Source: Uloborus plumipes (taxonomy: Eukaryota > Arthropoda > Arachnida > Araneae > Uloboridae). Taken from it: a DNA stretch of 64,000 bases. The position numbers were made by a program, and so were the translations under genes. The notes under the pieces were generated by a model. That model worked only from the letters and a program-made list of their open reading frames with translations, was not told the DNA's origin and did no database searches. The stretch covers positions 45,783-109,782 of the forward strand of contig JAXGGA010003049.1 of assembly GCA_038373865.1 (NCBI GenBank), read 5' to 3'. Of the stretch, positions 24,811 through 36,863 are shown in pieces (the first letter of the stretch is position 1; the number at the start of each line of letters is the position of its first letter).

Positions 24811-27730
24811 GGGAAAATATTTCTTTTCGGGACTAATATATGTAGCCTTTTTGCACCCACCTTTTGGTTTTTAGAGAAAGAAGTTCTGAAGAAATGTTGT
24901 CACACAGCCATTGATAATTCAATACATAAGTAATCTGCAAAGATATATGAAATGAGCAAAATTCAAATGCATAAGGTTATATGAACTATTTATACTACTG
25001 GCATTTAAGGTTTTTTTTTTCCCCTGTTATGTTAAATGTTTGAATGTAGCATTGTGATATATTTATTTTCGAACTTTGTTATAGTAGTTGATCTGTGAAA
25101 ATAAATGTGTTTTATTTATTAATTTATTTTAGTAATTTTTTTGCATTTATATCTGTAAGAATTTTATCCTTCTTTCACATTGAACTTTTTAAACTGTATT
25201 TTGATCAATTTTAAACCTAAAATCCTAAGAATTTATTTTGTATTAGTTTCGTGAATCACAAAATATTCCACCTTAAACCGTTATTGTATTTCCATTTTAT
25301 TTTTCATTTATTTCATTATCGTTGTAATTGAAAGTAATAGCTCACAATTGACTTAGCTTTTTTTAAAAAGTGTTTTAAGTGACATGCTCACTAAAAATTA
25401 CTTTAGAATTCAGTTTGGCAAATAATATCACCTCTTGTCAATGTTAAGAAATTCTAATGTACCATACTAAAATTTATCATTTTTTTCTTTCCTGATATCA
25501 CTCACGCTTGATAAAAATTGAGTGACTATATTTTTCTATTTTAAACAAAATCTGAATTAGAATGTATTTAATTTAATTCCTTGTTACAATATAAATCCAA
25601 ATTCTTTTTTATTCTTGTTAATATACCGGTGCAGGCGATCACTATTTTCAAATGAATTTTGATTTGCATAGTTGTTCATCAAATAAACTGTCATATTGTT
25701 TCAAGTTCATAACAAATTGAGCTATTTTATTAAACAGGTGTATTTTACTTAAAGTGTTTCTTAATTCCATTATTGCAAAGAGAGAGTGATATTTTGCCTT
25801 TTCTTATTTTTTAAAAATTCAAAAAAGGAAGAGGAAAAAAAAAGAAAGAAAAGAAAAGAGGGGGAAAAAACCCATCAAGTTCCTTATTATTACTGTTGTT
25901 ATTTTTGTTTTGTGTAAGTCATGTAAAATAATTACGGTGAAGCAACAGAAGGTGTTAGCAATTTCGGAAGAATAACATTCAGTGAAATTTCATTATTAAA
26001 TACATGTACGTATAAAAAAAAATTACTTGAATCTTAATGACCTTCATTGATTTTGCCTTTTTAGGGATTTATTTTTATCATTTATTGAAACTTTTACCTT
26101 TTAAAATACTAAATGACAATCATTGTGCCTACGGTAAACTTTTAACTGTGCTCTTATTACTAATATCTGCAGTGTATTTAAGTTGATCTGAATTTTTGCT
26201 ACACCTTCTGTTCTTATATTTTATGCATTAAACCATTAACATTCCATTCAATTGTGATCATGTTGTTATTATTTATTAATGAAAAGACATTACTAGGAAT
26301 CTAAGAATAGATACAGGGTCTTAATGAATAGGTAACTTATATGTAGTGTTTCTTGTACATAATATTAAATTTAACAAGATCATTTTAAAATGTTTTACAG
26401 GTGGCAGAAAGAGTGATTCTTAGTATGAAAAAATAGATTTGTCATGAAATATTTCTCTATTAATAATGTTGAAAACAAAATCTGAAAAGCTGCCTTAATT
26501 ATCAGTTTCTTACCCGAAAATTTATTTTATAAATTCTCTTATCAACTTTTTGCATTCAAAAAAAGTAAGCACATGTTATACAATTATGTAGGTCCCTCAA
26601 TCATACTCATTAAAATCAATTTCTATGTAGGAGAGCATAATTTTATAATTAGCTGCACATGATGCAAATGGTATAAAAATCATAGCTAAATCTAATTTAT
26701 AAATACTAGATGCCTGAATTTTCCTAAATGATTTAACAGAAAAGGATTCTAACAGCTGTGGCGAAATTATTAAATGGCGCGTACTTCCTTACCTTGAACA
26801 ATTTGAACTCTACTTAATTTACTAAAAACTCTACAGTCATAATAAAGTTTCATACAGGTAATTTAGCTGTGACATTTGAAGTCTTCTCCAACTTTGAGAA
26901 GTGCTAATACTACCATGTATGTTCTCATAATTAGCACTGATGAAAAATGTAACAAAATATACGCTCATCATTGTATAAATATTTTTTACAAGATGATACT
27001 GGCTGATTAGTGGAGATAGTGATCTTGTTTATTATTTGTGATTTTTGGTTTGTGATGTTTAATATTATTGTACTCTAGTTAGAATGGGACCAATTTAAAC
27101 ATTTTTGGACCATAACCTTAATGTTCATGTGCGTGCTGTGTAAATTAGTTTGTCGCCAAAGCTGTGAATCTTGTAAATTTCTTTCTGTAATATCTATTCC
27201 CCATTATTATAAAGATGTGTTAAATATGGTCCTGTTCTAACAGAATCTTTATTTTCTGATGCAGTTGTTCATGTTTTGATGGACATTATCAAGTGTTTAC
27301 TTAATTTATTTCTCTACTTATTCTTAAATTCTCATCAAATACTTTATTTGTCTTTCAATTTTAAGTGAGGTTGTGATAAGAAAAATACTGTGATAAACGA
27401 TATGTTTTTGTTGTTTGGAAAGAATGGAAGGTTTCAGTTGAGAAGAAAGATTGAAATTGTTTTATAGATTGCCTTTTTCCCTATTTCATTTTTCCTATTT
27501 TGTTTTGTGCATGATGTCAGAAAATTTGAAGTACTTCCATCTCCTTTTGGCAAGGTAATATTTATTGTAACTCCAACCAAAGAATAACTATAAATTAAAT
27601 AAATCTTATTCTAGCTTGACTTGTTTTTTTTCTGAAATTTATTTTACATACATATAAAAACTATACATTTTATGAATAACAGACTGCAATTTTGAAAAAT
27701 TTGAAAGAGAACCTTTGAACCCGTCCTCCT
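24811..27730. other. ACSL 3' UTR and downstream AT-rich sequence
   Basis: There is no long open frame, inverted repeat or recognisable transposon terminus here. It holds the candidate polyadenylation signals and a purine-rich tract at about 25826-25870. The lack of repeats, compared with the flanks, would fit a long 3' UTR, but this is not proven. Confidence 0.4.
25100..25105 (+). promoter_or_regulatory. First polyadenylation signal after the ACSL stop codon
   Basis: AATAAA lies about 290 nt after the TGA and is followed by a T-rich tract. Further AATAAA sites occur near 25680 and 27598, so a longer 3' UTR is possible. Which one is used cannot be seen. Confidence 0.45.
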
Positions 27731-28650
27731 CAATGGCATATATATGTTAAAATTTTGGAGGAGGGCTAATGGGACCTGCCTTTTTCAGCCCCCCCCCCCC
27801 CCCCCACACACACACACTTATTTTATTTGCAATCTGAGCTATTTGAGGGCTGTAGTGAGAGACCTTTGCTTTTGGAAGTTGGTCGATTTCACAAAGTGAA
27901 AAGGGAAGGGAGATTTAGGAGAACTCCCTTCAAAACTTTTTCAAAACTGAAGTTAATTTTAAGCTGTGTTTGATTACGTTAAGAGTTCCAAGCTTCTCTT
28001 ATAAGATTTCTGAAATTAAAGCTCTTAATACGCAGTTTTAAGCTTATCTATAGTGACGTAAAGGAAATGGGAACATTCGAGGAATCTCTCCAGTTGTGAT
28101 GAAGCAGCAGAAGTTTCTCTTTCCCAAAATTTCAAATTAAAGTCAATTTAAGACTCTCTGGAAAGGTAGAGATCGGTGTCCCACCCCTCAGGTTCACGAT
28201 ACTCAAGTTTTAAAAACGCAAATTCAAATTATTGCTGGAGAAGTTCAGAGTGGAAAATCCGTCTGAAATTAGAAACTAAAACACACAGTGGATTTGGTTG
28301 GGAAAAGGGCAATAGGTTCGGGAACGGAAAGTTTTTAGTATTGATGTCCTATAGAAAAGCATTTTGGGCAAATGTTAGGAAAAGGATTCGAAAGCTGCAC
28401 CACAAGAATGTTTTTTACATTGGAGTTTATAAAAAAAAATGCATCTATATTCATCTATATTCGTTGTAAGGTGATGAAGGGCTCTCCCCCTCTTGGAATT
28501 TTTTCTAAATTAAACACTTAAAGAAATGTAATTTTAGTTTTTTTTCATAATGTTAGCAGAAGGAAAACGGTTTGCGTGCTCTCTCGGAAATTAATTTGTC
28601 ATTAAGACACAAAAATGCAATTTTAAATTATCTTAACCAATTTATCAAAA
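27731..28650. repeat. Probable left part of a CAATGGCATATATATG element with degenerate internal modules
   Basis: The left terminus and the next bases (ATTTTGGAGG) match the start of the hAT MITE at 34676. A C run and CA repeat follow (27790-27820), then several diverged modules of the kind seen in 12.9-14.1 and 34.8-35.1 kb. No right terminus was found, so it may be truncated. The open frame at 28176-28469 lies inside this repeat and is not a gene. Confidence 0.4.
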
Positions 28651-29644
28651 CTATGACTTCTACTAAATATAATTTTCTGTTTGAAAATATAAATCGTAAA
28701 TTCTCGGCATGTGATGAAAAAATAAAGAAATAATTTTATAAATGTAGGAAAAATAATTATTTTACTACACAAATATAATGTGGACAAAATATACTAAAAT
28801 AAACAGGTATCAATAGTACCTAGGATATTGCAAAAATGAGTGTAATTAAGATCAATGTGACTAATGCGTAGATGTTTTTTCATTGTTTAATGAAGATTTA
28901 AATTTGCTTGAATAATAAAGATTATGACACAGAGTCAAAAATAGCAAAAAAAAAAAAAAAAGCTCAGAAATTTGCGTTTCATTTATTGGTCATTTAAGTC
29001 TTAGGGTAAACTCTGGATAGATAGTGTATCCAGTGCCAGATCGAGTGGATTCAAACTGAAACGATTGCCCCGGGTCAGAGCCTGATTTCCGCAGGGGCAT
29101 AGGCCCCTCCTCTTAGATTTCTGGAGGGCACAAAATCCCATTACTTTATCGAACGCCTCCTATATACTAAATGCCTACTGTATATTTTACTATTAATACT
29201 AAAAGCCTACTGTGTATGTTGACGTATATTTTTGTCTTATAATAATTTGATTGCATAATTATTTGTGTTTTTTTTTAAAGTTTAATCGTTGCACAAAACT
29301 TTCATTTCATTCTGGTATTGTAAAAATTTTTTTACTCGTAACACGTAACTGATATGAGAAGAGGGTAGGGGGCCCTGAAATAGAAGTGTGCCCCATGTCC
29401 AATGTCAAAATGATCGGGCTCTGCCCCGGGGGACAAATTCCTGAGAGGAGGAGTGTCCAAAATGAGGTCATGGACCACCTTCCCCTTGACGAGATGAGAG
29501 TATGCTTGAAACTAGTTAAAAGTTTCCCTTCCTCCTTCCGTATCTTTTTTGCCAAAGGTAACTTTAAAGGTGTTTTTAGGATTTTTTAGCCAGAGTCACA
29601 AGCGTTAGAGTCTGGAATCTTCAAGAAGCCCTCCTGTCAGCTTA
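28651..29644. other. Intergenic sequence with unassigned repeat fragments
   Basis: A G/C-rich patch (29040-29120 and 29350-29480) with the look of MITE subterminal DNA sits within AT-rich sequence. No matching ends were found. The overlapping frames at 29307-29589 on both strands are shadows of this repeat. Confidence 0.3.
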
Positions 29645-30439
29645 GGCCGGGATTCAAGTGATACACGGACGATCACAATCGCAAATTCCCAAATTTGGAT
29701 TCAAGTGAAACGTTACGATCGCTACGAGATGCTATTCAACGCACAGGCTCGTTTCTGACAAGGCTGACATGACTTCTCGTCGTACCTGTTTTTAGCTCTT
29801 GACCTGCAGGAGTTTCCCATCTTCAACATCAGCTTACAATTGCGTTTTAGAACCATTCGTTTATTTCTAACGATGATGCATATAAATTATAGTTACAGTA
29901 AAATAATTACAATTTTACAACAACGAGTGCAAATATCACAAGTATACACAAACTGCAAACAAAACACTTAAATGTCAAAAAAACTCTTTGGGCCCTCGTT
30001 TCCGCAATGTCTTAACCTTGACGTAGCTTCAAAATGCATTTTTAAAACTTCAATGTCAAAAAAAAAAAAAAAAAAAAAATGAAGGGATAACTGCCTGCTT
30101 CTCGACTTTATTTTCCTGTGCCAACTGGAACTGGAAGTCATGTCAGCCTAGCTGGGAAGCTTGGGAACGAGCTCAGAATGGTATGAATGAATTTTACAAG
30201 TTTTATGAGGTGACAAAACTGACTATAGGGGCCCCGGCAGTTCTGGAAAAACAGACTAAGGGCCGAATTCAAGTAAAACACCATTGCAATCGCTTCGAGG
30301 TGATCGCAAATTGCAATCGCTATTGGAAGTCGAATTACATTAGAATCGCACCTCGTAGCGATTGTAACGTATCCAAATTTGGGAATTTGCGATTGCATTG
30401 GTGAGTTGCGATCGTCCGTGTTTTACTTGAATTCCTGCC
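29645..30439. mobile_element. Harbinger-type MITE, 795 bp, TSD TTA
   Basis: The left end GGCCGGGATTCAAGTGATAC and right end (…TTGAATTCCTGCC) are inverted repeats, followed inward by CACGGACGATC on both sides. TTA flanks both ends (29642-29644 and 30440-30442), as expected for PIF/Harbinger. Internal copies of the GATTCAAGT motif suggest nesting. The overlapping small frames near 30138-30404 are not genes. Confidence 0.72.
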
Positions 30440-30591
30440 TTAAAAAAAGGTGAATGAGTTTTGATCTATTTTCTAAAACAAAGCTAAAAGAGTCTTTCAA
30501 TCAGCATTTCGCACCAAATGAATCGTTCATTATTCTGCTAAAACAATCCTGAATAAAAACTTGAAAACATCTCTTTTTTAAATCGAAGTAA

Positions 30592-30900
30592 GGCAGGGAT
30601 TCAAGTGAAACAGGCGATAGCAAACTGCAATTGCTACTGGAACTGGAAATGAATTACATTAGAAAGTTTCTTGATGAAAACATCGTGGCGTCAGCGTGAC
30701 GTTTGCCTATGAAAAACGAGCTAGATACAACGTCACAGCCTACTTGGCGAATAAGTGGAGATCGCTCACTACTTGTGAGCTCTTATTGGCTCCGCTCGTA
30801 GTGACGTCAGTGCCAAGTTAAGTTGATGATAATGCAATTCACTTCTAGTAGCGATTGCAATTCGAAGCGATCGCAGTGCTGTTTCACTTGAATCCCTGCC
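30592..30900. mobile_element. Harbinger-type MITE, 309 bp, TSD TAA
   Basis: GGCAGGGATTCAAGTGAAAC and GTTTCACTTGAATCCCTGCC form perfect 20-bp inverted ends, with TAA directly outside on both sides (30589-30591 and 30901-30903). The interior contains ACGTCA boxes. It is the best-preserved copy of the family also at 1378 and 29645. Confidence 0.87.
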
Positions 30901-30949
30901 TAAGAGCTCTAGAGCTCTTTATAGCTTAAAAGCTTAACTGTAACTGAAA

Positions 30950-31072
30950 TTGAGTGTGTTTGACGGCTTGACAAGTGGAACAAGTTTAAACATGTTTTCT
31001 ACTGCTCGATTCCGAACTCGGACATCTTCGTCTTGATCTTCGCTTTGGCGTAGTGTGAGTCACTTTGCATTG
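30950..31072 (+). other. Possible 5' non-coding exon of the second gene
   Basis: The stretch just downstream of a Harbinger-type MITE is not repetitive and offers two strong donors (GTGAGT at 31054 and 31073). The coding exon at 42904 has an acceptor just before it, so an upstream exon must exist. This is only a candidate; no transcript evidence is available here. Confidence 0.2.
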
Positions 31073-31955
31073 TGAGTCATTTTGTGTTCTGCGTGCAGAA
31101 GTGTGAAATTGATTGGTTTGAATGTTAGAAAGTGCAAAATATATCACTTTATTTTATTTTTGTACTGTTTTTTCAAAAATTGAATTCGTATCTTTCGTAG
31201 GTATGTTTGTCTAAGTTTCTTGTTAATATGTTATCTCAGTAGCTACAACGTATCGACCTGTACTTGTGACCACAGATAATCATTAGATCACAGCAGTATT
31301 TATGAATTTGTTCAATGTTTTTGTTCCTTCTAAATATGTAAACAATGCTGAAGTAATTGATTGTCTATTGTTTTTCTGTTCGATTACGCTTCGTGGCATT
31401 TAAAAAGTTAAATGATACACAGTAAACTGAACGATACTTGAAGTAATTATGTAATTGTCAGAAATTTGTTTTATACAGCTTAGCTACAAACTGGTGCCAA
31501 TGTAGGTATCCTGATCTAATTTCAATAGCACTCAAGTTCATTAGATCAGGGTTGGTATTAATTGATACTAAAATAATTAGTCAAATTGAAAGAAATAAAA
31601 ATAAGAATCGCATTATTAAAGATAAATAAGAAGAGTTTAGGTAGGATATGGAACACAAATTTAAACTCAAATTAAGAGATTTTTTGCATCTTTTAATTTG
31701 ACAGATCTCAATTCTTTTGCAGACATAAAAGAATTGATAACTGAACCAGGATATGTAATTTTCGGTAAAGCTTGAGATGAGACATTCAGTGCTGTGTTGG
31801 ATTTCATACTGCATTCTAGTTTCTTTGATTTTTTTTCCAGTTTCTTATTTTATACTTTATTGATTTTTTAAAGATATTAACCTGAAAAATATTTCCCTGC
31901 AATGTTTGATATACATAAAGGTAAATGAAGAAAATAAATACCTTTGTGCGATAGA

Positions 31956-32032
31956 TGTGAAGTTTATTCCAACGTTAGAGATGCGGTATACCTGCATATT
32001 TGTGCATCTCTAACGTTGGAATAAACTTCACA
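31956..32032. repeat. Perfect 29-nt-arm hairpin MITE (copy 1)
   Basis: The arms 31956-31984 and 32004-32032 are exact reverse complements around a 19-nt loop. Flanking AAATAAATACCTTTGTGCGAT is shared with the copy at 48518. The copy looks like a shortened form of that one. Confidence 0.8.
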
Positions 32033-32476
32033 TACATAAAGGTATTTTTCTACTGGAACTCTCAGCATTTATTTTTCATTTTATCATAGTTTGTTGAAAA
32101 ATATGTATCTTGTCTAGGGTTTAAGTTGCTTGGTAGGGTTAGAGTTCAAAATTTCTTAAGTAAAAAAGTTTAAATTGGAGGAAAAGAAAGTTAAGTGAAA
32201 TGCTGAAATGTAATGCTTTGGTAAATCAATGTATTTACATGTAAGTAGGTGTGGTGTTAGCTGTTTTTTGGTTTTATTTACAATAAGTAATCCCTTTTGC
32301 CTCCCCATTCCTGAAAAAAAAAAAAAAAAAGAGATGAATTGCTTAATGTAATGAACAGTTTCATATGTCATTTTAAATGCTGCAATGTGTTTCATCTTCA
32401 TTTTTACATCATAATTCAAAATTCAGCCATTGAATCTTTTAAAGTATTTTACAATATTAAAATCAATTCACTTTGT

Positions 32477-32714
32477 GCAGAAGATGAATAAAAGCAAAAA
32501 ACAAAGTTTTAAAAGCACAAGTAGGTTAAATTTTTAAAAGATGCATACATGTTTCAAAGGCCCTCTTAGCCTCTTTCATCAGTGCCAATCAAACATTTCT
32601 TGCTTTGCACCGACGAAGGAGGCTAGGGACCTTCGAAACATGTATGCCTCTTTTAAAAATTTTACCTACTTGTGCTTTTGAAATGTTGTTTTTTGCTTTT
32701 ATTCATATTGCACA
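32477..32714. repeat. Long inverted repeat of about 238 bp
   Basis: Outer arms (AAGATGAATAAAAGCAAAAAAC against GTTTTTTGCTTTTATTCAT-type sequence) and inner arms (AAGCACAAGTAGGT…CATACATGTTTC against its mirror) together make arms of about 95 nt with imperfect pairing. Class not assigned. It lies 100 nt before the large hAT element. Confidence 0.65.
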
Positions 32715-34675
32715 ATATAGTTTTTTTTCTTTTTTTCCAATTTGACATAAAAATTTTAAAATTGTGCTTATCATTCTGCGAATTAAAGTTTGATCTTGTA
32801 AATAGCATAAGGCTCCAGGGGCGGACTGGCTCTAAAATTTTTGTGTGGAAAAAAAATTCTTGCCGGCCCCCTACCCAAGAATGCATTGTTCCCAGCCCGA
32901 AAATTTTCTAACGAGTTTCCTCAAAAAAAAAAAAAAAAAACAGAGACTCCTTCTCAGTTAGAAAAACCAAGATTATTTTTTTCAGAAACCCTTCATTAAA
33001 TTAATTTTGCTAACATCTATAATGTACACATGATACGTCAAGGACCTTATATTCTCAAAAAATGTTTGAGAGTCTAAATTCCTGTACGCAAAAAAAAAAA
33101 AAAAAAAAAAAAAAAACACAGAAAAAAAGTTATGTGGGTTTTTTGAAAATCCGCACTTAAAATTGTAATTTGTTTATGTAATCGAATAAAAAAACCTATT
33201 TAATCAAGAATAAGATATATGCCTATGATCTGTAATATTAAACCACTTTAAAAAAATTCAATTGTTCTTATCAAAATCCTTGCTTGAAATTGTATTGAAC
33301 TTATGCAAACTAATGAAAATTTTCACTTAAACCAAACGTAATGCATATGTTTAGAATGTGAATACATTATGCATTACGAATTAGAAGTTTTCGGAAGTAT
33401 TGGATGTGTGTGAGCTTGAATTGCTCTGCAAAGAAAAAAAAAATGTTTTGAGGAGCAGTCATTATTTCATAACAACATTTTAAAAATGCACAGAAATACT
33501 CCAAACAAAAAAAGTCGCAATTTCTCTCGGTGAAACCCATGATGGCTAAATACAAGTGTACAAGACGGTCGCTTATGACGTACAACCAAAGAAAACGGAA
33601 AAAAATGACTATTTTGACTTCATTGTATGAGTATCATTTGCTTGCTTGAAAATCATACGACAAAAAATATTTTTCAAAGAAATTATAGTCTGAATTAAGC
33701 CTTTTAATGACACAAATTGAACAAAATTAATGAATATAAACTCCTATTTTAAAAAAGTTACTCGAAGATAAACTAAAAATGATAAAAAATACAGTGTTCC
33801 TCTACAAGTACGTGTCCAGATTTTTCATGCAAGACCTTTTAATTTCATAAAACTGAAATATCTAAAGAACTTTATAAATTTGAAATAGTGCTCAACCATA
33901 TTATTAGCCATTTTTTCCGGAATTTAGAAATATGCAATTTTTCTCAAATTTACACATTGTATTTATCACTTTGAAATTGAATAATCATAAAAAAAGTTTA
34001 AGATGAAAGGTTTAAAAGAAATGTATGTTTCGATACTAGTTGCAAATACCAAGGAATGCTACTTGTAATTTAAAAACAAATCTGGAATTAATGAATTTCA
34101 GGCTCGGAAATTTTAGATTTGCTTTTAAAATTGTAAAATAAAAATATAACTAAAACTAGATCAGCTATTTTCCACTAAAATAAACAGAAGAACATCAAAG
34201 CATTATGTGATAGTAGATAGGAAAATATTATTAACTTTCCAACTACTGATGGAGATAAGAGCTGTCTAAAGTGATACGTTAACAATTTAAATCTTTTAAT
34301 TAAATGTTGCAAACGGTTAGTTTTGGAGAATTTTGTAAAGTTTACCCCCGGCAGCAAATGTAAAATACTGTGAACAAAGAGTTTGTTTATAATAAAATAC
34401 TTGTCAGGGAAAAGAAGTGGTGTTTTCAATAATATTACTTCGCAAATGCTGTTTTGATTATAAAATATTTTATCAAAGGTCCGTAAAAGAACTATAATTT
34501 CTTCTAACCAAATCTTAGCTTAATTTTAATGAAAAGTAATTAAAAAAATTAAAAATAAATTTTATTAATGCATCAATCATTCAAATACTGTCAAAAATGT
34601 TCTGGTGCCAAACTTTTCCAAAATTGGAACAAAAATCATCAGGAAAATTATTTCCGTTTATGGTTATCCTCTAGC

Positions 34676-35155
34676 CAGTGGCGTACATATGTTTGAATTT
34701 TGGAGGGGGCCGAAGTAACCAAGCATAGCCAAGCTTATTTCAGACTTTCGTTAGGGAAAGGGTGGTGGTTCGGGAACCCTCAACTGGAAATGTTTTAAAA
34801 TTGATGTTCTGAAAACCCATTTTAGGATATCTTTAATGACGAAAAGAAAAAAGTATGGATTCAGAAGCTGCTTTTGTGACATTGAAGTTTTTAATTTGGC
34901 AATTGCGCTATAATTCGTTGAAAGAAATCGAGAGGGTAGGGCGCTCTCTCTCAGAACATTTTCGAAATTTGAGTGATAGAAAGGTGTTTGAAGGCTCTGC
35001 CGGAAATTTTTTGACATTGAGGCTCGTAACTGCAATTTTAAGTTTAAAGGGGCGAAATTCGGGACCTTTCCTTTTTGAAAACACATTTTAAAATTATTTC
35101 GGGACAAGTTTCCTTGATTTTGGGAGCCTGGGCCCACCCCATATATACGCCCTTG
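34676..35155. mobile_element. hAT-type MITE, 480 bp, TSD CCTCTAGC
   Basis: The ends CAGTGGCGTACATATG and CATATATACGCCCTTG are inverted repeats. CCTCTAGC is duplicated at 34668-34675 and 35156-35163. It is nested in the 8.4-kb element. The interior contains the same diverged modules as 12.9-14.1 kb. Frames on both strands (34751-35137) reflect repeat composition. Confidence 0.87.
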
Positions 35156-35741
35156 CCTCTAGCGCAGCCAGAATTACCATCTGGAAGGTTCTTTTGGTCA
35201 AAACAGTCCTTACGATTGCCATTAATATTAAATGTTAGGTCTCGCCCCCTTTCCTGGCGGCACTATATTTTATCTTGAGCGTCTCCATGTTTGTTACTCT
35301 ACTAAAATAATAATTTAAACAAGTATGGAATCATAAAACGGTGGGCATGTATAGTGATTGGGTGTGATCCCAACTATTTTATATGGACCTTTTTATGGTA
35401 TAAATTTTAAAATTCTATGTAACTGCTTACTTCACTAGAAAATAATTTTAACTTGAAAATACTATTTTCATAAAATATGGCTCGTTGTAAGAGAGAGAGA
35501 AAGAGAGAGAGCAGAAATACAAAACAATTACGCGACTGTATCTGTATCATGTGTCAGGTTACCCCATATATACGCCCTTGCCTCTAGCGCATCCAGAATT
35601 ACCATCTGGAAGGTTCTTTTGGTCAAAACAGTCCTTACGATTGCCATTAATATTAAATGTTAGGTCATAAAATATGGCTCGTTGTAAGAGAGAGAGAGAG
35701 CAGAAGTACAAAACAATTACGCGACTGTATCATGTGTCAGG
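35136..35741. repeat. Direct duplication with internal deletion
   Basis: Unit A is 35136-35558 (about 423 nt) and unit B is 35561-35741 (181 nt). B repeats the first about 105 nt and the last about 75 nt of A, with the middle about 240 nt missing and a few differences, including a shorter GA repeat. The duplicated part includes the last 20 bp of the MITE at 34676 and its target duplication, so it happened after that insertion. Confidence 0.8.
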
Positions 35742-36863
35742 GAATGCAATTAAAAACGTAAATATTTATTTTAAAATATAGACTTCAGCATAGAGTTAAT
35801 TATCTTTCTTCATAAATCAAAAATTTCACTTTCTCAATATTTCTTTCAAGCATTTGGCATTCATAATCATATTTAAAAAAATTACATGACAAATGCAAGA
35901 TAATTGCTAAAAAAATCTTATAGTGTATATAATAAGTGTCTTATAGTGTACAAAACAAATTATTTAATTTTGTCTAAAATATGTTTTTTAATACGTTGTT
36001 TTTGTAGATAATCTGATTACATAATTCTTGTCTCGTACTTGATTCACAAACTTTTTACTTAAGTGCTACGACAAACTTAAAAATACCTATGCTATTACTT
36101 ACAATTGTATCCAGTAAATTTCTGGAAGCGTACTATTGAATCCTTTCAAATTTTGTCATTGTGTTATGACTTATTTCTGGAAGAAAATTCAAAGTTGAGC
36201 AAACATATTTACTTTAACTATTTTTTTTTTCCCGAACGGAAAGAACTTTTTATGAAATGTGTAAATTTTAAGGGGCTTTTATTTGACTTTTCTTTCTTCA
36301 TTACACTCAATTATTTCATAAAATGTAGGATTTCATACCGTTTTTCCAAAATTTCTCCTGGGGGAAAACCCCCAACAACCCTGAAATTTAGGATAGTCTA
36401 CACCACAAAACAGATTATTGTATTACTTTTCTGATACAGATCCAACTATAAGATTAATCCAAGAAACAAAGAAAAAACAAAGAGAGCACATTAAAAAATG
36501 TGAGGAATTTCAGCGAAAAGGCACATAAAGGTGAGCAAATATCTGTAATAACTTAGAGCCCCGTCTACATTTTGCTTGGTAACTGAGCAAAAAAGTTGAA
36601 TTAATTGTGAGTGCAATTTATCCGAAAAGTAACGAAAAATCTAAGTGAAAATTGGGCGGGGGAGGGAGCGAAGGCTCAATCTGCACTCCTAAACTTTGAG
36701 TTTTGTTTTCTAATGAAATGAAATATCGAGTACATTTTAAATTTAACCTTTATACTTTTTGTACCTTTAGGAATTTAAACAAAAATATATTCAATTCATT
36801 ACAATCATTATTTCAACTTCGTATTATTTAACGTGATTAAAACAACAAAAGTTTATAACAAAC

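Noticed and set aside
28176..28469. Open frame of 97 codons
   Set aside because: Lies in a repeat with diverged modules, with no domain and no splice context.
34751..35137. Open frame of 128 codons on the minus strand
   Set aside because: Coincides with the interior of the 480-bp MITE, and overlapping frames on the plus strand are equally open.
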